Shown one piece after another: positions 34,872 through 44,250 of a DNA stretch of 64,000 bases; position 1 is the first letter of the stretch; each line of letters begins with the position of its first letter. The notes under the pieces were generated by a model, which was not told where the DNA came from, made no database searches, and saw only the letters and a program-made list of their open reading frames with translations. The stretch comes from Paenisporosarcina sp050269735 (GTDB taxonomy: Bacteria; Bacillota; Bacilli; Bacillales_A; Planococcaceae): positions 620,001-684,000 of the forward strand of contig NZ_JBNNIX010000002.1 of assembly GCF_050269735.1 (NCBI RefSeq), in the 5' to 3' direction. A program made the position numbers and the translations under genes.

Positions 34872-34900
34872 TAGAATGTGCCGGATGGACGAATTCATGC
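34872..34900 (-). promoter_or_regulatory. Sigma-G promoter of SASP gene
   Basis: On the minus strand GCATG (-35), 17 nt, CATTCTA (-10), a full match to the forespore sigma-G consensus. It lies about 25 nt before the SASP ribosome binding site. Confidence 0.8.
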
Positions 34901-34987
34901 ATTCACAAGAAGTAGTAATTTATGGGTATTATCATTGATCAAGAATTGCCGAACCTACGTTTATAATACTACGGTGTTTAAGGCTTT

Positions 34988-36193
34988 TTAAAGAAGATCG
35001 GAGAATTTATCTTGTTTCTTTTTAGGGAACATGATGATTTCACGTTCACTTACCGCTTCTGCAATCATTTCATCAAATGTTTTAAAGCTTTCATAATACT
35101 CCACTTTTTCAAGCTTTGGTTTTGTTTTTGGGCTGGCAGGGGTGAAAATTGTGCAACAATCTTCATACGGTCTGATGGAAACATCGTACGTATCGATTTG
35201 TTGGGCAATTTCAATAATATCTTGCTTGTCATACGAAATAAGTGGACGTAATACTGGCGTGCTCGTCACAGCATTGATTGCCGTTAAGCTTTCCAGTGTC
35301 TGACTTGCCACTTGTCCAAGACTTTCACCCGTGATAATCGCTAAAGCCTTTGTTTCTTCACGCACTAAATCCGTAATCTTTAACATCATTCTCCTAGTCG
35401 TTGTCATTGAAACATTGTCTGGGATTTGTTTTTGAATTTCTTGCTGAATCGCAGTGAACGGAATGATATGCAATTTAACTGACGCACCAAAACGACTTAG
35501 TTTATCAGCTAATTCCATTACTTTTTCCTTCGACTGTTCACTTGTGAATGGAGGACTATGAAAATGAATAGCATCCAGACGAACGCCACGTTTTAACATT
35601 TGGTAACCAGCCACTGGACTATCGATACCACCTGAAAGCATCAGTATGGATTTCCCGTTCGATCCAATCGGCAATCCACCTGCACCTGGAATGACTTCTG
35701 CCATCATATAAACTGCATCTCTTCGGACTTCTACACGCAGTTCAATATCTGGTTTTTTCATCTGAACCTGAATTTCAGGGAATGTGCGCAACACGTTGGA
35801 GCCAACAAACTGTTGCAGTTCATTTGTTTCCATTTCAAAAGGTTTGTAAGAACGTTTTACGGTTACTTTAAATGTTTTATCTGTGCGATCAATTGATTCT
35901 ACAATTTTGATGGCTGTTTGTTTAATATCTTCCAGATCGTGACTACAAGACGCAACGGGACTGAAAGACTGGATGCCGAAAATACGCGGCAGTCGCTCGA
36001 TGATTTGATTCATGGTTTCTTGTTCATTAGCTCGAAGGAACATACGATCACGTTCTGTCACAATTTGAATTTTTGGCAAATCAGCAAATGCGTAACGGAT
36101 ATTATCACGTAGTCTTCCCGTAAACGAACTTCTATTTCTTCCTTTTGTAGATAATTCACCATATCTGATTAATATTTCTTTCCATTCCAACAT
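34988..36193 (-). CDS. thiI: tRNA 4-thiouridine synthase ThiI
   Basis: 401 aa. An N-terminal ferredoxin-like and THUMP part (1-165) binds tRNA. The PP-loop ATPase domain shows MLSGGIDSPVAGYQML (about 180). The C-terminal part has YEDCCTIFTPASPKTKP. As in other Bacillus ThiI there is no rhodanese domain, so sulfur is handed over directly by the dedicated cysteine desulfurase encoded 3 bp upstream. It makes s4U8 in tRNA and may serve thiamine synthesis. Confidence 0.95.
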   Translation of the reverse strand: MLEWKEILIRYGELSTKGRNRSSFTGRLRDNIRYAFADLPKIQIVTERDRMFLRANEQETMNQIIERLPRIFGIQSFSPVASCSHDLEDIKQTAIKIVESIDRTDKTFKVTVKRSYKPFEMETNELQQFVGSNVLRTFPEIQVQMKKPDIELRVEVRRDAVYMMAEVIPGAGGLPIGSNGKSILMLSGGIDSPVAGYQMLKRGVRLDAIHFHSPPFTSEQSKEKVMELADKLSRFGASVKLHIIPFTAIQQEIQKQIPDNVSMTTTRRMMLKITDLVREETKALAIITGESLGQVASQTLESLTAINAVTSTPVLRPLISYDKQDIIEIAQQIDTYDVSIRPYEDCCTIFTPASPKTKPKLEKVEYYESFKTFDEMIAEAVSEREIIMFPKKKQDKFSDLL

Positions 36194-36196
36194 GTT

Positions 36197-37330
36197 TTAA
36201 TCTCCTTTAACTTGCTTGATAATTGCAGTGAAATTTTCAATAAGATGATCAATTTGCTCATCGCTATTGCTCGTACCAAGACTAATGCGAATAACGCCTT
36301 TTGTGTAATCATCCGGTAAACCGATTGCTTTTATTACATGACTAATTTTTGTTTGTTTTGAAGAACAAGCACTTGATGTCGATACAATGATTCCCTTTGC
36401 TTGCAACGCATTGACTAGAACTTCCCCTTTTATATTTCGGACGCTAACGGTCAAGATGTGTGCTGCGGCATCTTCTGGGGATAATATTCGTATATCCTTA
36501 AAATTACGAATGAAGTTTCTTAACTTTAGGCTCCATTGAATATATTTTGTTTGCATGGCAGCTTGATTTTCAAATGCAATACGCATCGCTTTCGCAAAAG
36601 CAACAGCTTGTGGAACAGGGACAGTTCCACTTCTTAAGCCAAACTCTTGTCCTCCACCTACAATGATCGGTTCAAATGAAACATGACCTGTCCATGCCAC
36701 AATCCCCGTTCCTTTTAAACCATTGAATTTATGTCCTGACAGTGTCAGTACATCCGCTCCAATTAAGGGAAAAGTGATTGGATATTTGCCAAAACTTTGT
36801 ACCGCATCTACATGAAAAATTGCACGGCTATGTTCGTGAATGACTTCTGAGAGTTGTTTAATTGGTTGAATGCTGCCAAGCTCGTTATTGATATGCATAA
36901 CACTAACCAAAATTGTATCTTTTCGCAATCGTTCTTTCACATCATCAATTGATATGACGCCTTTTTCATTTACAGGCAAAATGTCTATTTCAAAGCCTTG
37001 ATTCGCCAACTGTTTCATTGATTCAAGAACAGAAGGATGTTCAATACTTGAAGTTATGATATGTCTTCCTCTTCCTTGTAGAGTCCTTGCAAGTCCATTA
37101 ATGGCGAAATGATTGGATTCTGTTCCACCTGATGTGAATATAACTTTACTATCATCCGTTTTCAGCATGTCGGCAACTTGCTTTCGAGCACGCGAAAGCA
37201 ACGAATTTGAATCGACTCCCATTTCATGCAAAGAGGCGGGGTTTGCATAAAACGTCTCGTTTACCTTTACAAATGTATCTAACACTTCTTTATGTGGTTT
37301 AGTCGTTGCACTATGATCGAAATAATACAC
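36197..37330 (-). CDS. nifZ: Cysteine desulfurase, partner of ThiI (NifS/NifZ type)
   Basis: PLP-dependent desulfurase of 377 aa. It begins VYYFDHSATTKPHKEV, has HVDAVQSFGKYP, PLP lysine in LSGHKFNGLKGTG and catalytic Cys in STSSACSSKQ. The chosen GTG is 7 nt after AAGGAG; the ATG six codons earlier overlaps that site. The gene is directly upstream of thiI, the arrangement in which B. subtilis NifZ feeds sulfur to ThiI. Confidence 0.9.
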   Translation of the reverse strand: MYYFDHSATTKPHKEVLDTFVKVNETFYANPASLHEMGVDSNSLLSRARKQVADMLKTDDSKVIFTSGGTESNHFAINGLARTLQGRGRHIITSSIEHPSVLESMKQLANQGFEIDILPVNEKGVISIDDVKERLRKDTILVSVMHINNELGSIQPIKQLSEVIHEHSRAIFHVDAVQSFGKYPITFPLIGADVLTLSGHKFNGLKGTGIVAWTGHVSFEPIIVGGGQEFGLRSGTVPVPQAVAFAKAMRIAFENQAAMQTKYIQWSLKLRNFIRNFKDIRILSPEDAAAHILTVSVRNIKGEVLVNALQAKGIIVSTSSACSSKQTKISHVIKAIGLPDDYTKGVIRISLGTSNSDEQIDHLIENFTAIIKQVKGD

Positions 37331-37352
37331 GGTTGTACTCCTTTTCATTAGA

Positions 37353-37382
37353 AAACCACCAGCACAAGTTGTGCGGTGGTTT
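37353..37382 (-). terminator. Terminator after ezrA
   Basis: Stem AAACCACCGCACAA/TTGTGCTGGTGGTTT (with one bulge), then TTTTC on the minus strand. Confidence 0.82.
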
Positions 37383-37458
37383 CAATTGCCTTATTATCTA
37401 GCTTTAATCACAGCACCTGAGTTTTAAGCTAGAGTGGCACAATACGCTTTTCTTATGA

Positions 37459-39159
37459 TCAACGCCAAGCGTCTTCTTTGACAAGAACTTCGATTCGTTT
37501 CATTGCACCTGGCTCGACTTCTTCCACTGCAGTCGCTGCTTCTTCAAGTGCTTTAGCATATCGAAGTTGACGGAATGCCGCTTCGGCCTCCAATAGTCGT
37601 TGATTCATACGTGGATGACTTGCACGATAACGATTACCATATTGAATAATCCGTTCAATCAACAAGACATTTTCAAGCATTTCTTTCGCTTTAGCATGTA
37701 CTTCATGAATACATTTATCCGCTTTAGCCAAATAATTATCCACCAATTTCATATTGAGTGGTACTTCCTGCAAGCTTTGAATGACTAGGTAAATATGTTC
37801 TTCCGCTTCTTCCAAACGAACATCCATTTCTTCTGGAATTCCTGGCATATTCGCTTTATGTACCATACGATCGGTTTCATGCAACAAACGTTTCAGTTCA
37901 TCTAAGTTTTTTCGAGCTCGGTTCTCATCAATACGTAGGTTTTTTAAGCTATTAGAGAAACGATCTTGTTCTTCATATAAACTCTCCAAATCCGTAGAAA
38001 TCAGAGTAAGTTCGTCTTGAAGACTTGAATACGCCAATTGATCCTCGCTTGCACGTTGTTCAAGTAAATCATAACGCTTCTGCAAAGTTTCAATTTGTTT
38101 CAGACACACAAGAGGAATTCCCGCTTCTTTCTCAGGTAAGCGATAACTTTGTTGAACATAAGCTGCTTCATCGCTTGTTTGTCGGGTAATGGTTGTTACT
38201 TCAGCTAAGCGACGTTCAGTCGGTTGACGATGTTTATCAACATAGCGTTTTGCCATTACTTCTTTTTCTAGCATGTCATAGAAAGCTTCGATTTCATCTT
38301 TCATTTGCTCGACACGAATTTTTACGTCTTCAATTTCAAGTTGAATGATTGATTCTTTCATAAGTACCAATTCTTCATCCAGTTTGTCCAATTGTTCCGT
38401 CATTTCAAGATGATCTAAATAATAGGATTGCTCTTCCATTTCACGTTGTCCACTACGGAGATCATGAATACTTGAGGGAATCTTATTTTGTACTTCCGTT
38501 AATAGCGAAGGAATCTCTTGCAGTAAATCGAATAAGTGCTGAGCTTTCTCGTCCAGTCCGATTACAATTTCACGAGCCTGCAAATAGTTACCGTTTTCAG
38601 TAAGGCGATCGTATTCTTCAAATTGAGGACCAAATTGTTCCAGTTTTTTCTCAAGTGGTACAGCCGCTGCTCCGAAAGAATGTTGGTGAGCAAGTAAAGT
38701 TTTACGAGCTACGCGATACTGTTCTTTTAAGCTGTCCATTTCCACGCGATTTTTCTCTTCACTGCCAATCAGTTGCTCGAGCTCTTTCAAAATTAGTGAC
38801 ATTTGTTCATCACTTTGCTTAATGCGTTCTTCGATTTCTAGTTCAATCGCTGTGGCACGCTTAAAACGGAATCTATCAATACTTTCCTCTGCATCAAATA
38901 GTAGTGAATCGATTTTCGGCATGTGGACATCCATTACCTGCGTCCAACTGTTGCGCCAGCTTTCAAACATTTCTTCTGTTTGCCCATTCATATTCAATTG
39001 TTTAACTTTCGTCATTTCTTCTAATATCGGTTTGTTTTGTATTTGATGTTTTTCATGTTCAAGTCTTTCAATTTCACTGTTATGTTTACGACGGAAGATA
39101 AATCCGACTACGAGTAATGCAATTAGTACGATGATTGCAATGATGATATACTTAGTCAT
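37459..39159 (-). CDS. ezrA: Septation ring regulator EzrA
   Basis: 566 aa, the length typical of EzrA. One N-terminal membrane helix (about 3-22) followed by RRKHNSEIERLEHEK and a long series of coiled-coil, spectrin-like repeats (about 25-560). EzrA binds FtsZ and limits Z-ring formation to mid-cell, with the bulk of the protein in the cytoplasm. Monocistronic, upstream of nifZ-thiI as in B. subtilis. Confidence 0.94.
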   Translation of the reverse strand: MTKYIIIAIIVLIALLVVGFIFRRKHNSEIERLEHEKHQIQNKPILEEMTKVKQLNMNGQTEEMFESWRNSWTQVMDVHMPKIDSLLFDAEESIDRFRFKRATAIELEIEERIKQSDEQMSLILKELEQLIGSEEKNRVEMDSLKEQYRVARKTLLAHQHSFGAAAVPLEKKLEQFGPQFEEYDRLTENGNYLQAREIVIGLDEKAQHLFDLLQEIPSLLTEVQNKIPSSIHDLRSGQREMEEQSYYLDHLEMTEQLDKLDEELVLMKESIIQLEIEDVKIRVEQMKDEIEAFYDMLEKEVMAKRYVDKHRQPTERRLAEVTTITRQTSDEAAYVQQSYRLPEKEAGIPLVCLKQIETLQKRYDLLEQRASEDQLAYSSLQDELTLISTDLESLYEEQDRFSNSLKNLRIDENRARKNLDELKRLLHETDRMVHKANMPGIPEEMDVRLEEAEEHIYLVIQSLQEVPLNMKLVDNYLAKADKCIHEVHAKAKEMLENVLLIERIIQYGNRYRASHPRMNQRLLEAEAAFRQLRYAKALEEAATAVEEVEPGAMKRIEVLVKEDAWR

Positions 39160-39306
39160 CGTAAGCCCCCTGTTCCAAAATCACGGTCTATGCCAGTTTA
39201 TATATGTAATACTACCATGAAACAAACGAATATGTTGACGAAAATAGAAGAATTTTGCCGAATTTATGTAAAATGTCCGATTTACACGTAGGAGGTGCTT
39301 GTATTA

Positions 39307-40104
39307 ATGAAAAGAGATGCTCATATTCACAGTCCTTTTTGTCCTCACGGTACAAAGGATGCTTTTGAACTATATATTGAAAAAGCGATAAAAAATGGCT
39401 TTACCGATATTTCATTTACAGAGCACGCACCTGCTCCAGAAGGATTTATCGACACCGTTCCTACTAGGGATAGTTTTCTGAATCCGAATTTACTTGAACC
39501 TTATTTAGTTAAACTTCAACAATTAAAAAAACAATACATTTCCGATATATCAATTCACGTAGGACTGGAATTCGATTATATAGAAGGTTACGAAAAAGAA
39601 ACTGCCGATTTGCTCAATGAAATTGGTCCTACCTTAGATGATTCTATTTTATCTGTCCATTTCCTGCTTTTTGAAAAAAAATATACTTGTATAGATTTTT
39701 CAGCAGAATCGTTTCTAAATTTCTCTGAGCAAGTTGGTTCTATTGAAAATGCCTATAATCTTTATTATAAATCTCTCCAAAAATCAATTTTAGCTGATTT
39801 AGGGCCATATAAACCAAACCGCATTGGTCATCCTACTTTAATTCATAAGTTTCAACATGCACATGAAATGAAGATCGATGACCATGCTTCCATTATGGAC
39901 ACACTGCAATTAATGAAAGAACATCGGTATGAACTTGACGTCAACAGTGCAGGTTTAGCCAAGGAATATTGCCGAGAACCTTATCCCCCAGAGCGCTATA
40001 TTACTGTAGCAAAAGAATTAGACATCCCTCTAGTATTTGGTTCCGATGCACACAGTGTCCAAGATTTGCATCAATATTACGAGAAAGTTTATACTGATTC
40101 GTAA
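39307..40104 (+). CDS. hisJ: PHP-family histidinol-phosphatase
   Basis: 265 aa polymerase-and-histidinol-phosphatase (PHP) fold. N-terminal metal ligands in DAHIHSPFCPHGTKDAF, FTEHAPAPEGF, the carboxylate in VGLEFDYIEGY, SVHFLL, and late HPTLIHKF and FGSDAHSV. Histidinol phosphate dephosphorylation is the usual role; no other his genes are near. ATG is 11 nt after GGAGG; the in-frame GTG overlaps the site. It is upstream of the GAF gene, as in related bacilli. Confidence 0.87.
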   Translation: MKRDAHIHSPFCPHGTKDAFELYIEKAIKNGFTDISFTEHAPAPEGFIDTVPTRDSFLNPNLLEPYLVKLQQLKKQYISDISIHVGLEFDYIEGYEKETADLLNEIGPTLDDSILSVHFLLFEKKYTCIDFSAESFLNFSEQVGSIENAYNLYYKSLQKSILADLGPYKPNRIGHPTLIHKFQHAHEMKIDDHASIMDTLQLMKEHRYELDVNSAGLAKEYCREPYPPERYITVAKELDIPLVFGSDAHSVQDLHQYYEKVYTDS

Positions 40105-40130
40105 GTTTCTAATTTTAAGAGGTGATTTTG

Positions 40131-40610
40131 ATGTTTGAAAAAGCAGCATATGTTGGAAATACAGAACAACAATACAACATGCTAGGTAAACAACTGGACG
40201 CTTTGTTAAGCGGTGAATCCAATGTGATGGCCAACTTGAGTAATGCTTCTGCATTATTGAACCAATTTTTCGATCGCATCAACTGGGTTGGGTTTTATAT
40301 GATGGACGGCGGTGAACTGGTTTTAGGACCATTTCAAGGATTGCCTGCGTGTGTCAGAATTCCTGTTGGACGAGGCGTTTGTGGAACAACTGTCGCGAAA
40401 AAAGAAACGATGGTTGTACCAGATGTACATGCTTTTCCAGGTCATATCGCTTGTGACGCTGCTTCCCAATCGGAAATCGTTGTGCCAATAATTAAAAATG
40501 GTGAAGTCATCGGTGTTCTTGACATCGACAGCCCCGAAAAAGATCGTTTCCATGAAGAAGATCGACAAGGACTTGAACATTTTGTATCTATATTAATGAA
40601 ACACATTTAA
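40131..40610 (+). CDS. msrC: Free methionine-(R)-sulfoxide reductase (GAF)
   Basis: 159-aa single GAF domain of the fRMsr type (B. subtilis YtsP). Cys residues expected for the reaction are seen in GLPACVRIPVGRGVCGTTV and in GHIACDAASQSEIVVPI. It reduces free methionine-R-sulfoxide. ATG follows AGAGGTG. Its TAA touches the left terminal repeat of the MITE-like element. Confidence 0.9.
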   Translation: MFEKAAYVGNTEQQYNMLGKQLDALLSGESNVMANLSNASALLNQFFDRINWVGFYMMDGGELVLGPFQGLPACVRIPVGRGVCGTTVAKKETMVVPDVHAFPGHIACDAASQSEIVVPIIKNGEVIGVLDIDSPEKDRFHEEDRQGLEHFVSILMKHI

Positions 40611-40886
40611 AAGGGGCTGTCTAATAAGTCCCCTAAGATAAAACAGGTGGATACATTTTTAAAGTTACGTTGTATATAATTTTTTATTTTTCAACAGTTA
40701 ATTGATTGTAGTGGAAGGCGGCGACTCCAGCGGGAAAAACGTGTCCAGGTGAGACCCCGCAGTCGCTTGCGACGAGGAGGCTCACGGACCGCCCGCGGAA
40801 AGCGTCCGCCTGAAACGTCATTATTAATTTGAAAAGGGGGCTGCCCATAAAAGTCTATTTAATTGACTTTTGGGACAGCCCCTTTT
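40609..40886. mobile_element. MITE-like element between msrC and megL
   Basis: Ends are inverted repeats AAAAGGGGCTGTC (left) and GACAGCCCCTTTTT (right). Inside is a GC-rich palindromic block (about 40710-40818; GGCGGCGACTCC, CCGCAGTCGC, GAGGAGGC, CCGCGGAAAGCGTCCGCC) of a kind common as a dispersed repeat in Bacillaceae genomes. There is no transposase, so it would be moved in trans, possibly by an IS1182-like enzyme whose ends look similar (from memory). Both flanking stop codons lie at the repeat ends. Confidence 0.65.
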
Positions 40887-40888
40887 TA
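40832..40888. terminator. Two-way terminator in right end of MITE-like element
   Basis: Stem AAAAGGGGGCTG-CC-AAAAGTC with GACTTTTGGGACAGCCCCTTTTT and a 9-nt loop. T-runs on the plus side, A-runs on the other, so it can end both msrC and megL transcripts. Confidence 0.8.
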
Positions 40889-42103
40889 TTTTTGAACCGA
40901 TTGTGCAAAGTGAGTTTCCACTTTTGCAAATGCCTGCTGCAAATCTCCCATAATATCGTCAGAATGCTCTAGTCCTACAGACAAGCGCAACAATGAATGA
41001 GTAATCCCCATTTTTTCGCGTTCCATTTCAGGAATGACCGAATGAGTCATGGTTGCAGGGTGCTGAATCAGCGTTTCTGCGTCACCAAGACTGACAGCAA
41101 TTTTAATGAGCTCCAAGGAATTCATTAAATATTGAGCAACTTCTTTTCCTCCGTGGATTGTAAAAGAAATTAACCCACTACCGGCTTTCATTTGCTTTTT
41201 GGCAATCTCGTATTGTGGATGATCAGGATCAAAAGGATAGTAAATTTTATTTACAATTGGTGAAGACTTTAAAAATGAAACCAGTTTTGACGCATTTTCG
41301 GAATGGCGATCCATTCTCACATGAAGCGTTTTTAAGCCTCTTATAATTAGCCAAGCATCAAATGGTGAGATAATACCGCCTACGTCTTTCTGAACCGTCA
41401 TGCGAAGGTTCATCATATCCTCTGCATCATTACCTACCAGTAATCCAGCTATTACATCACCATGACCATTGATATATTTAGTTGCGCTGTGCAAAACATA
41501 ATCCACACCGAAATCGATTGGATTCTGCAGATATGGTGATGAGAAAGTATTATCAACAATTACTTTCAAGCCATGTTTGCGTGCAACTCGACAAACGAGT
41601 TCCAAATCCACAATTTCCATTGTAGGATTGATCGGTGTCTCCACATATAAACATACCGTTTCTGGACGAATCGCTGCTTCTATTTCCTGTTCATTCGACA
41701 TCGAACTGAAACTGTGCGATATATTATATTTTTCATCCATCATTCCAAGTAAACCAAATGTACAGCCGTAAATCCCTCTCGAGCAAAGGATATGATCTCC
41801 TGTTTTCGTCACATGAATCAACACTGCACTGACTGCGGCCATCCCCGACCCAAATGCCAATGCACTTTGTCCATTCTCCAGTTCCGCCATACGCTCTTCA
41901 AGAACTCGAACAGTGGGATTTCCTAACCGCGAATAAATATTGCCCCCTTCTTCTCCTGCGAACCGTTTTTCTCCTTGTTCAGCATTTGAAAAAGCAAAGG
42001 TGGATGTTTGATATAAAGGCACGGACAAACTGTCGTGATGAACGGATGAATCGTATCCTTTATGAACGACTGCCGTTTCTTTTTTTATCTGTTTGTTTTT
42101 CAT
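40886..42103 (-). CDS. megL: Methionine gamma-lyase-like PLP enzyme
   Basis: Cys/Met-metabolism PLP enzyme of 405 aa. Seen: SVPLYQTSTFAFSN, YSRLGNPTVRVLEERMAELE, GSGMAAVSA, the Asp region VDNTFSSPYLQNP, and PLP lysine in LHSATKYINGHGDVIAG. SRGIYGCTF is close to the active-site region of methionine gamma-lyase, so this name is preferred over cystathionine beta- or gamma-lyase, but substrates of this family are hard to tell apart. Divergent from rpsD. No T-box or S-box leader was seen. Confidence 0.8.
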   Translation of the reverse strand: MKNKQIKKETAVVHKGYDSSVHHDSLSVPLYQTSTFAFSNAEQGEKRFAGEEGGNIYSRLGNPTVRVLEERMAELENGQSALAFGSGMAAVSAVLIHVTKTGDHILCSRGIYGCTFGLLGMMDEKYNISHSFSSMSNEQEIEAAIRPETVCLYVETPINPTMEIVDLELVCRVARKHGLKVIVDNTFSSPYLQNPIDFGVDYVLHSATKYINGHGDVIAGLLVGNDAEDMMNLRMTVQKDVGGIISPFDAWLIIRGLKTLHVRMDRHSENASKLVSFLKSSPIVNKIYYPFDPDHPQYEIAKKQMKAGSGLISFTIHGGKEVAQYLMNSLELIKIAVSLGDAETLIQHPATMTHSVIPEMEREKMGITHSLLRLSVGLEHSDDIMGDLQQAFAKVETHFAQSVQK

Positions 42104-42220
42104 GATAGCACCCCTTTTATGTAAACGCTTCCATTCTATTCATTACTATATTACTCGATTCAATCTTTTTTGAAAAGGTCAACTTCCCTAGTCATATTAC
42201 TCAATAGTCAAGGTAACGTC

Positions 42221-42249
42221 TTGACATAGGCAAAGTAAATCGATACAAT
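42221..42249 (+). promoter_or_regulatory. Sigma-A promoter of rpsD
   Basis: TTGACA, 17 nt, TACAAT: a near-consensus vegetative promoter fitting strong ribosomal-protein expression. The leader to the ATG is about 190 nt. Confidence 0.85.
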
Positions 42250-42257
42250 GGAGGATG

Positions 42258-42447
42258 TGTAAAATAAAAGCAGCAGTTGTATGGTCTTATTCGTTTCATT
42301 TTATTCCTCCAATTTTTTGTATTGGATGGGGTATCGTGTAACCCTTGGCTGCGAGGGCGAGGATACATGAAAATAAAATGGCAGTTTGATTGATACATCT
42401 GGTCTTATTTTACAACAAAATAAAACCACTTAAAGGAGGAGTCTCTC
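42258..42447 (+). promoter_or_regulatory. Structured rpsD leader, probable S4 autoregulation site
   Basis: The leader contains a helix built from GTATC...GATAC around CCCT/AGGG (about 42328-42366), which resembles the pseudoknot to which S4 binds in B. subtilis rpsD leaders. Just downstream TTATTTT (42405-42411) can pair with AAAATAA either upstream (42370-42376) or downstream (42417-42423, next to AAAGGAGGAG). The second pairing would crowd the ribosome binding site. Autoregulation by S4 is known in B. subtilis; its presence here is inferred. Confidence 0.65.
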
Positions 42448-43050
42448 ATGGCTCGTTATACAGGTCCAGCATGGAAACTGTCTCGTCGTCTTGGTTTATC
42501 ACTAAGCGGCACAGGTAAAGAATTAGAAAAACGCCCTTACGCACCAGGACAACACGGTCCTAACCAACGCAAAAAAATCTCGGAATACGGTTTACAATTA
42601 CAAGAGAAGCAAAAGCTTCGTCACATGTATGGTGTAAACGAACGTCAATTCCGTACACTATTCGATAAAGCTGCTAAAATGCCTGGTAAATCTGGTGAAA
42701 ACTTCATGATTCTTCTTGAAACTCGCCTTGATAACGTAGTATACCGTTTAGGTCTTTCACGCACTCGTCGTGGAGCTCGTCAATTAGTTAACCACGGTCA
42801 CGTAATGGTTGATGGAAAACGCGTTGATATTCCTTCATTCCGTCTTAAAGCAGGTCAAGAGATTTCACTTCGTGAAAAATCTCAAAACCTTGATATCGTT
42901 AATGAGTCTATGGAAGTTAACAACTTCGTTCCAGAATACTTATCTTTCGATGCAGACAAAAAAGTTGGTCAATTTGTTCGCCTTCCAGAGCGTAGCGAAT
43001 TATCAGCTGAAATCAACGAATCATTAATCGTTGAATTCTACTCTCGTTAA
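42448..43050 (+). CDS. rpsD: 30S ribosomal protein S4
   Basis: 200 aa. It begins with ARYTGPAWKLSRRLGLSLSG, has the S4 RNA-binding domain (RLDNVVYRLGLSRTRRGARQ, LVNHGHVMVDGKRVDIPSF) and ends with the usual IVEFYSR. No zinc-ribbon cysteines (C-minus form). Strong AAAGGAGGAG. It is a primary 16S rRNA binder and nucleates the 30S body. Single gene with promoter, leader and terminator; order rpsD-tyrS is broken here by about 5 kb of accessory genes. Confidence 0.98.
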   Translation: MARYTGPAWKLSRRLGLSLSGTGKELEKRPYAPGQHGPNQRKKISEYGLQLQEKQKLRHMYGVNERQFRTLFDKAAKMPGKSGENFMILLETRLDNVVYRLGLSRTRRGARQLVNHGHVMVDGKRVDIPSFRLKAGQEISLREKSQNLDIVNESMEVNNFVPEYLSFDADKKVGQFVRLPERSELSAEINESLIVEFYSR

Positions 43051-43069
43051 TCGAGATACTAATATTAAT

Positions 43070-43120
43070 AAAAGCCATAAAACCCTTGGTAATACAAGGA
43101 TTTTATGGCTTTTTCTTTTT
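43070..43120 (+). terminator. Terminator after rpsD
   Basis: Long stem AAAAGCCATAAAA-CCTTG and complement, loop GTAATA, followed by TTTTTCTTTTTT. Confidence 0.92.
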
Positions 43121-43158
43121 TCTAAATTGTAGTGTAAAGCATATAGGCAGCAGGATAT

Positions 43159-44250
43159 TTAGTCGATTTTCAGTTTAGATAATGTACGTAGGGTATTAAA
43201 GATAAATCGAATACTTTTTGCTACATACCCTGTTTTATTAAAATTCCCAATGATATAAACGTCCATAATAGGATTGTAAAGCATGAAGGACCCTATTGAT
43301 CCTAGATGTCCCCATACATTATATTTTTGTATAATTGGAAGCATCCTAACTCTCATTAGTCCTGAACCATAATCTACACCTATCCATAATTTATTCCATT
43401 GCATCATTTCTGAAAGAGATTCTTTGGAAATGAGTTGATTTCCTACTAAAGCTTTCATAAATTTCAACAAATCATCTGATGTGCTCACCGCTTGCCCCCC
43501 AGCATAAATGCTACTGAAACTACGGTGGTCTTCAACTCTGATTTTATTATTTTTTAAATTAATATTCGCAACAGCAAATTTATTTTGTTCTGCTGGTTCT
43601 GAGTATTGAGACAAATAAGTGTTATTCATATGCAGTGGTTGGAAAATGTATTCATGAAGTACTTGATGATAAGTCTTCGAAGTAATATTTTCTATAAGCA
43701 GTCCTAAAAGGTTATAGCCCGTATTAGTGTAATGGCACTTTTCCCCTGGTGGAAAACGAGGAACCAAATTCTCTTTAGTCCATTGAATCGTTTCTTGAGG
43801 TGTCCAGTAACGCGAAGGTTCTTCAAGCAGAAGATCTAAAAAGGATTTTCCTTGCTTAGGCTTATCCTCATAAAAATCCGGTAATCCGGATGTGCATCTT
43901 ACTAAATGTTCGATACGGATATCTTTTGTATAGTCTTTCCCTTTATATATGTGTAAGCCTTTTAATATATCTTCGGTCAGATATTTTGCAATTGGATCAC
44001 TATAGCTAATTTTTCCTTCCTCAACTAACATGGCAATAATCACGGCTGTGAAAGTTTTGGCAATACTTGCAGTATGGTAAGGCTGATCTGCATTTGTAGG
44101 TATATCATCCGTTTCCCCATGAACCATATTCCAATGAATATTAAGTTTATCTGAATGGATTAGAAAAAAAGCATTAAAAAGGTTGGGGTCGGTGTCCACT
44201 AGTCCCTTCAACTTTTTTTCAATCGATGTTTTAGCTTCTCTTATTTCCAC
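43159..44250 (-). CDS. Beta-lactamase-related serine hydrolase
   Basis: 363-aa class C beta-lactamase/DD-peptidase fold. Catalytic Ser and Lys in TASIAKTFTAVI (SxxK), and Tyr in HYTNTGYNLLGLL (YxN). A YAGGQAVSTSDDLLKFM stretch and a late VWGHLGSIG (HxG) fit the family. No signal peptide or lipid box, so it probably acts in the cytoplasm. The substrate may be an ester, lactone or peptide. Absent from the B. subtilis order; part of the accessory block between rpsD and tyrS. Confidence 0.82.
   Translation of the reverse strand: MEIREAKTSIEKKLKGLVDTDPNLFNAFFLIHSDKLNIHWNMVHGETDDIPTNADQPYHTASIAKTFTAVIIAMLVEEGKISYSDPIAKYLTEDILKGLHIYKGKDYTKDIRIEHLVRCTSGLPDFYEDKPKQGKSFLDLLLEEPSRYWTPQETIQWTKENLVPRFPPGEKCHYTNTGYNLLGLLIENITSKTYHQVLHEYIFQPLHMNNTYLSQYSEPAEQNKFAVANINLKNNKIRVEDHRSFSSIYAGGQAVSTSDDLLKFMKALVGNQLISKESLSEMMQWNKLWIGVDYGSGLMRVRMLPIIQKYNVWGHLGSIGSFMLYNPIMDVYIIGNFNKTGYVAKSIRFIFNTLRTLSKLKID

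Noticed and set aside
42201..42398. Minus-strand frame in the rpsD leader
   Set aside because: It is antisense to a near-consensus promoter and a structured leader; no start signal.
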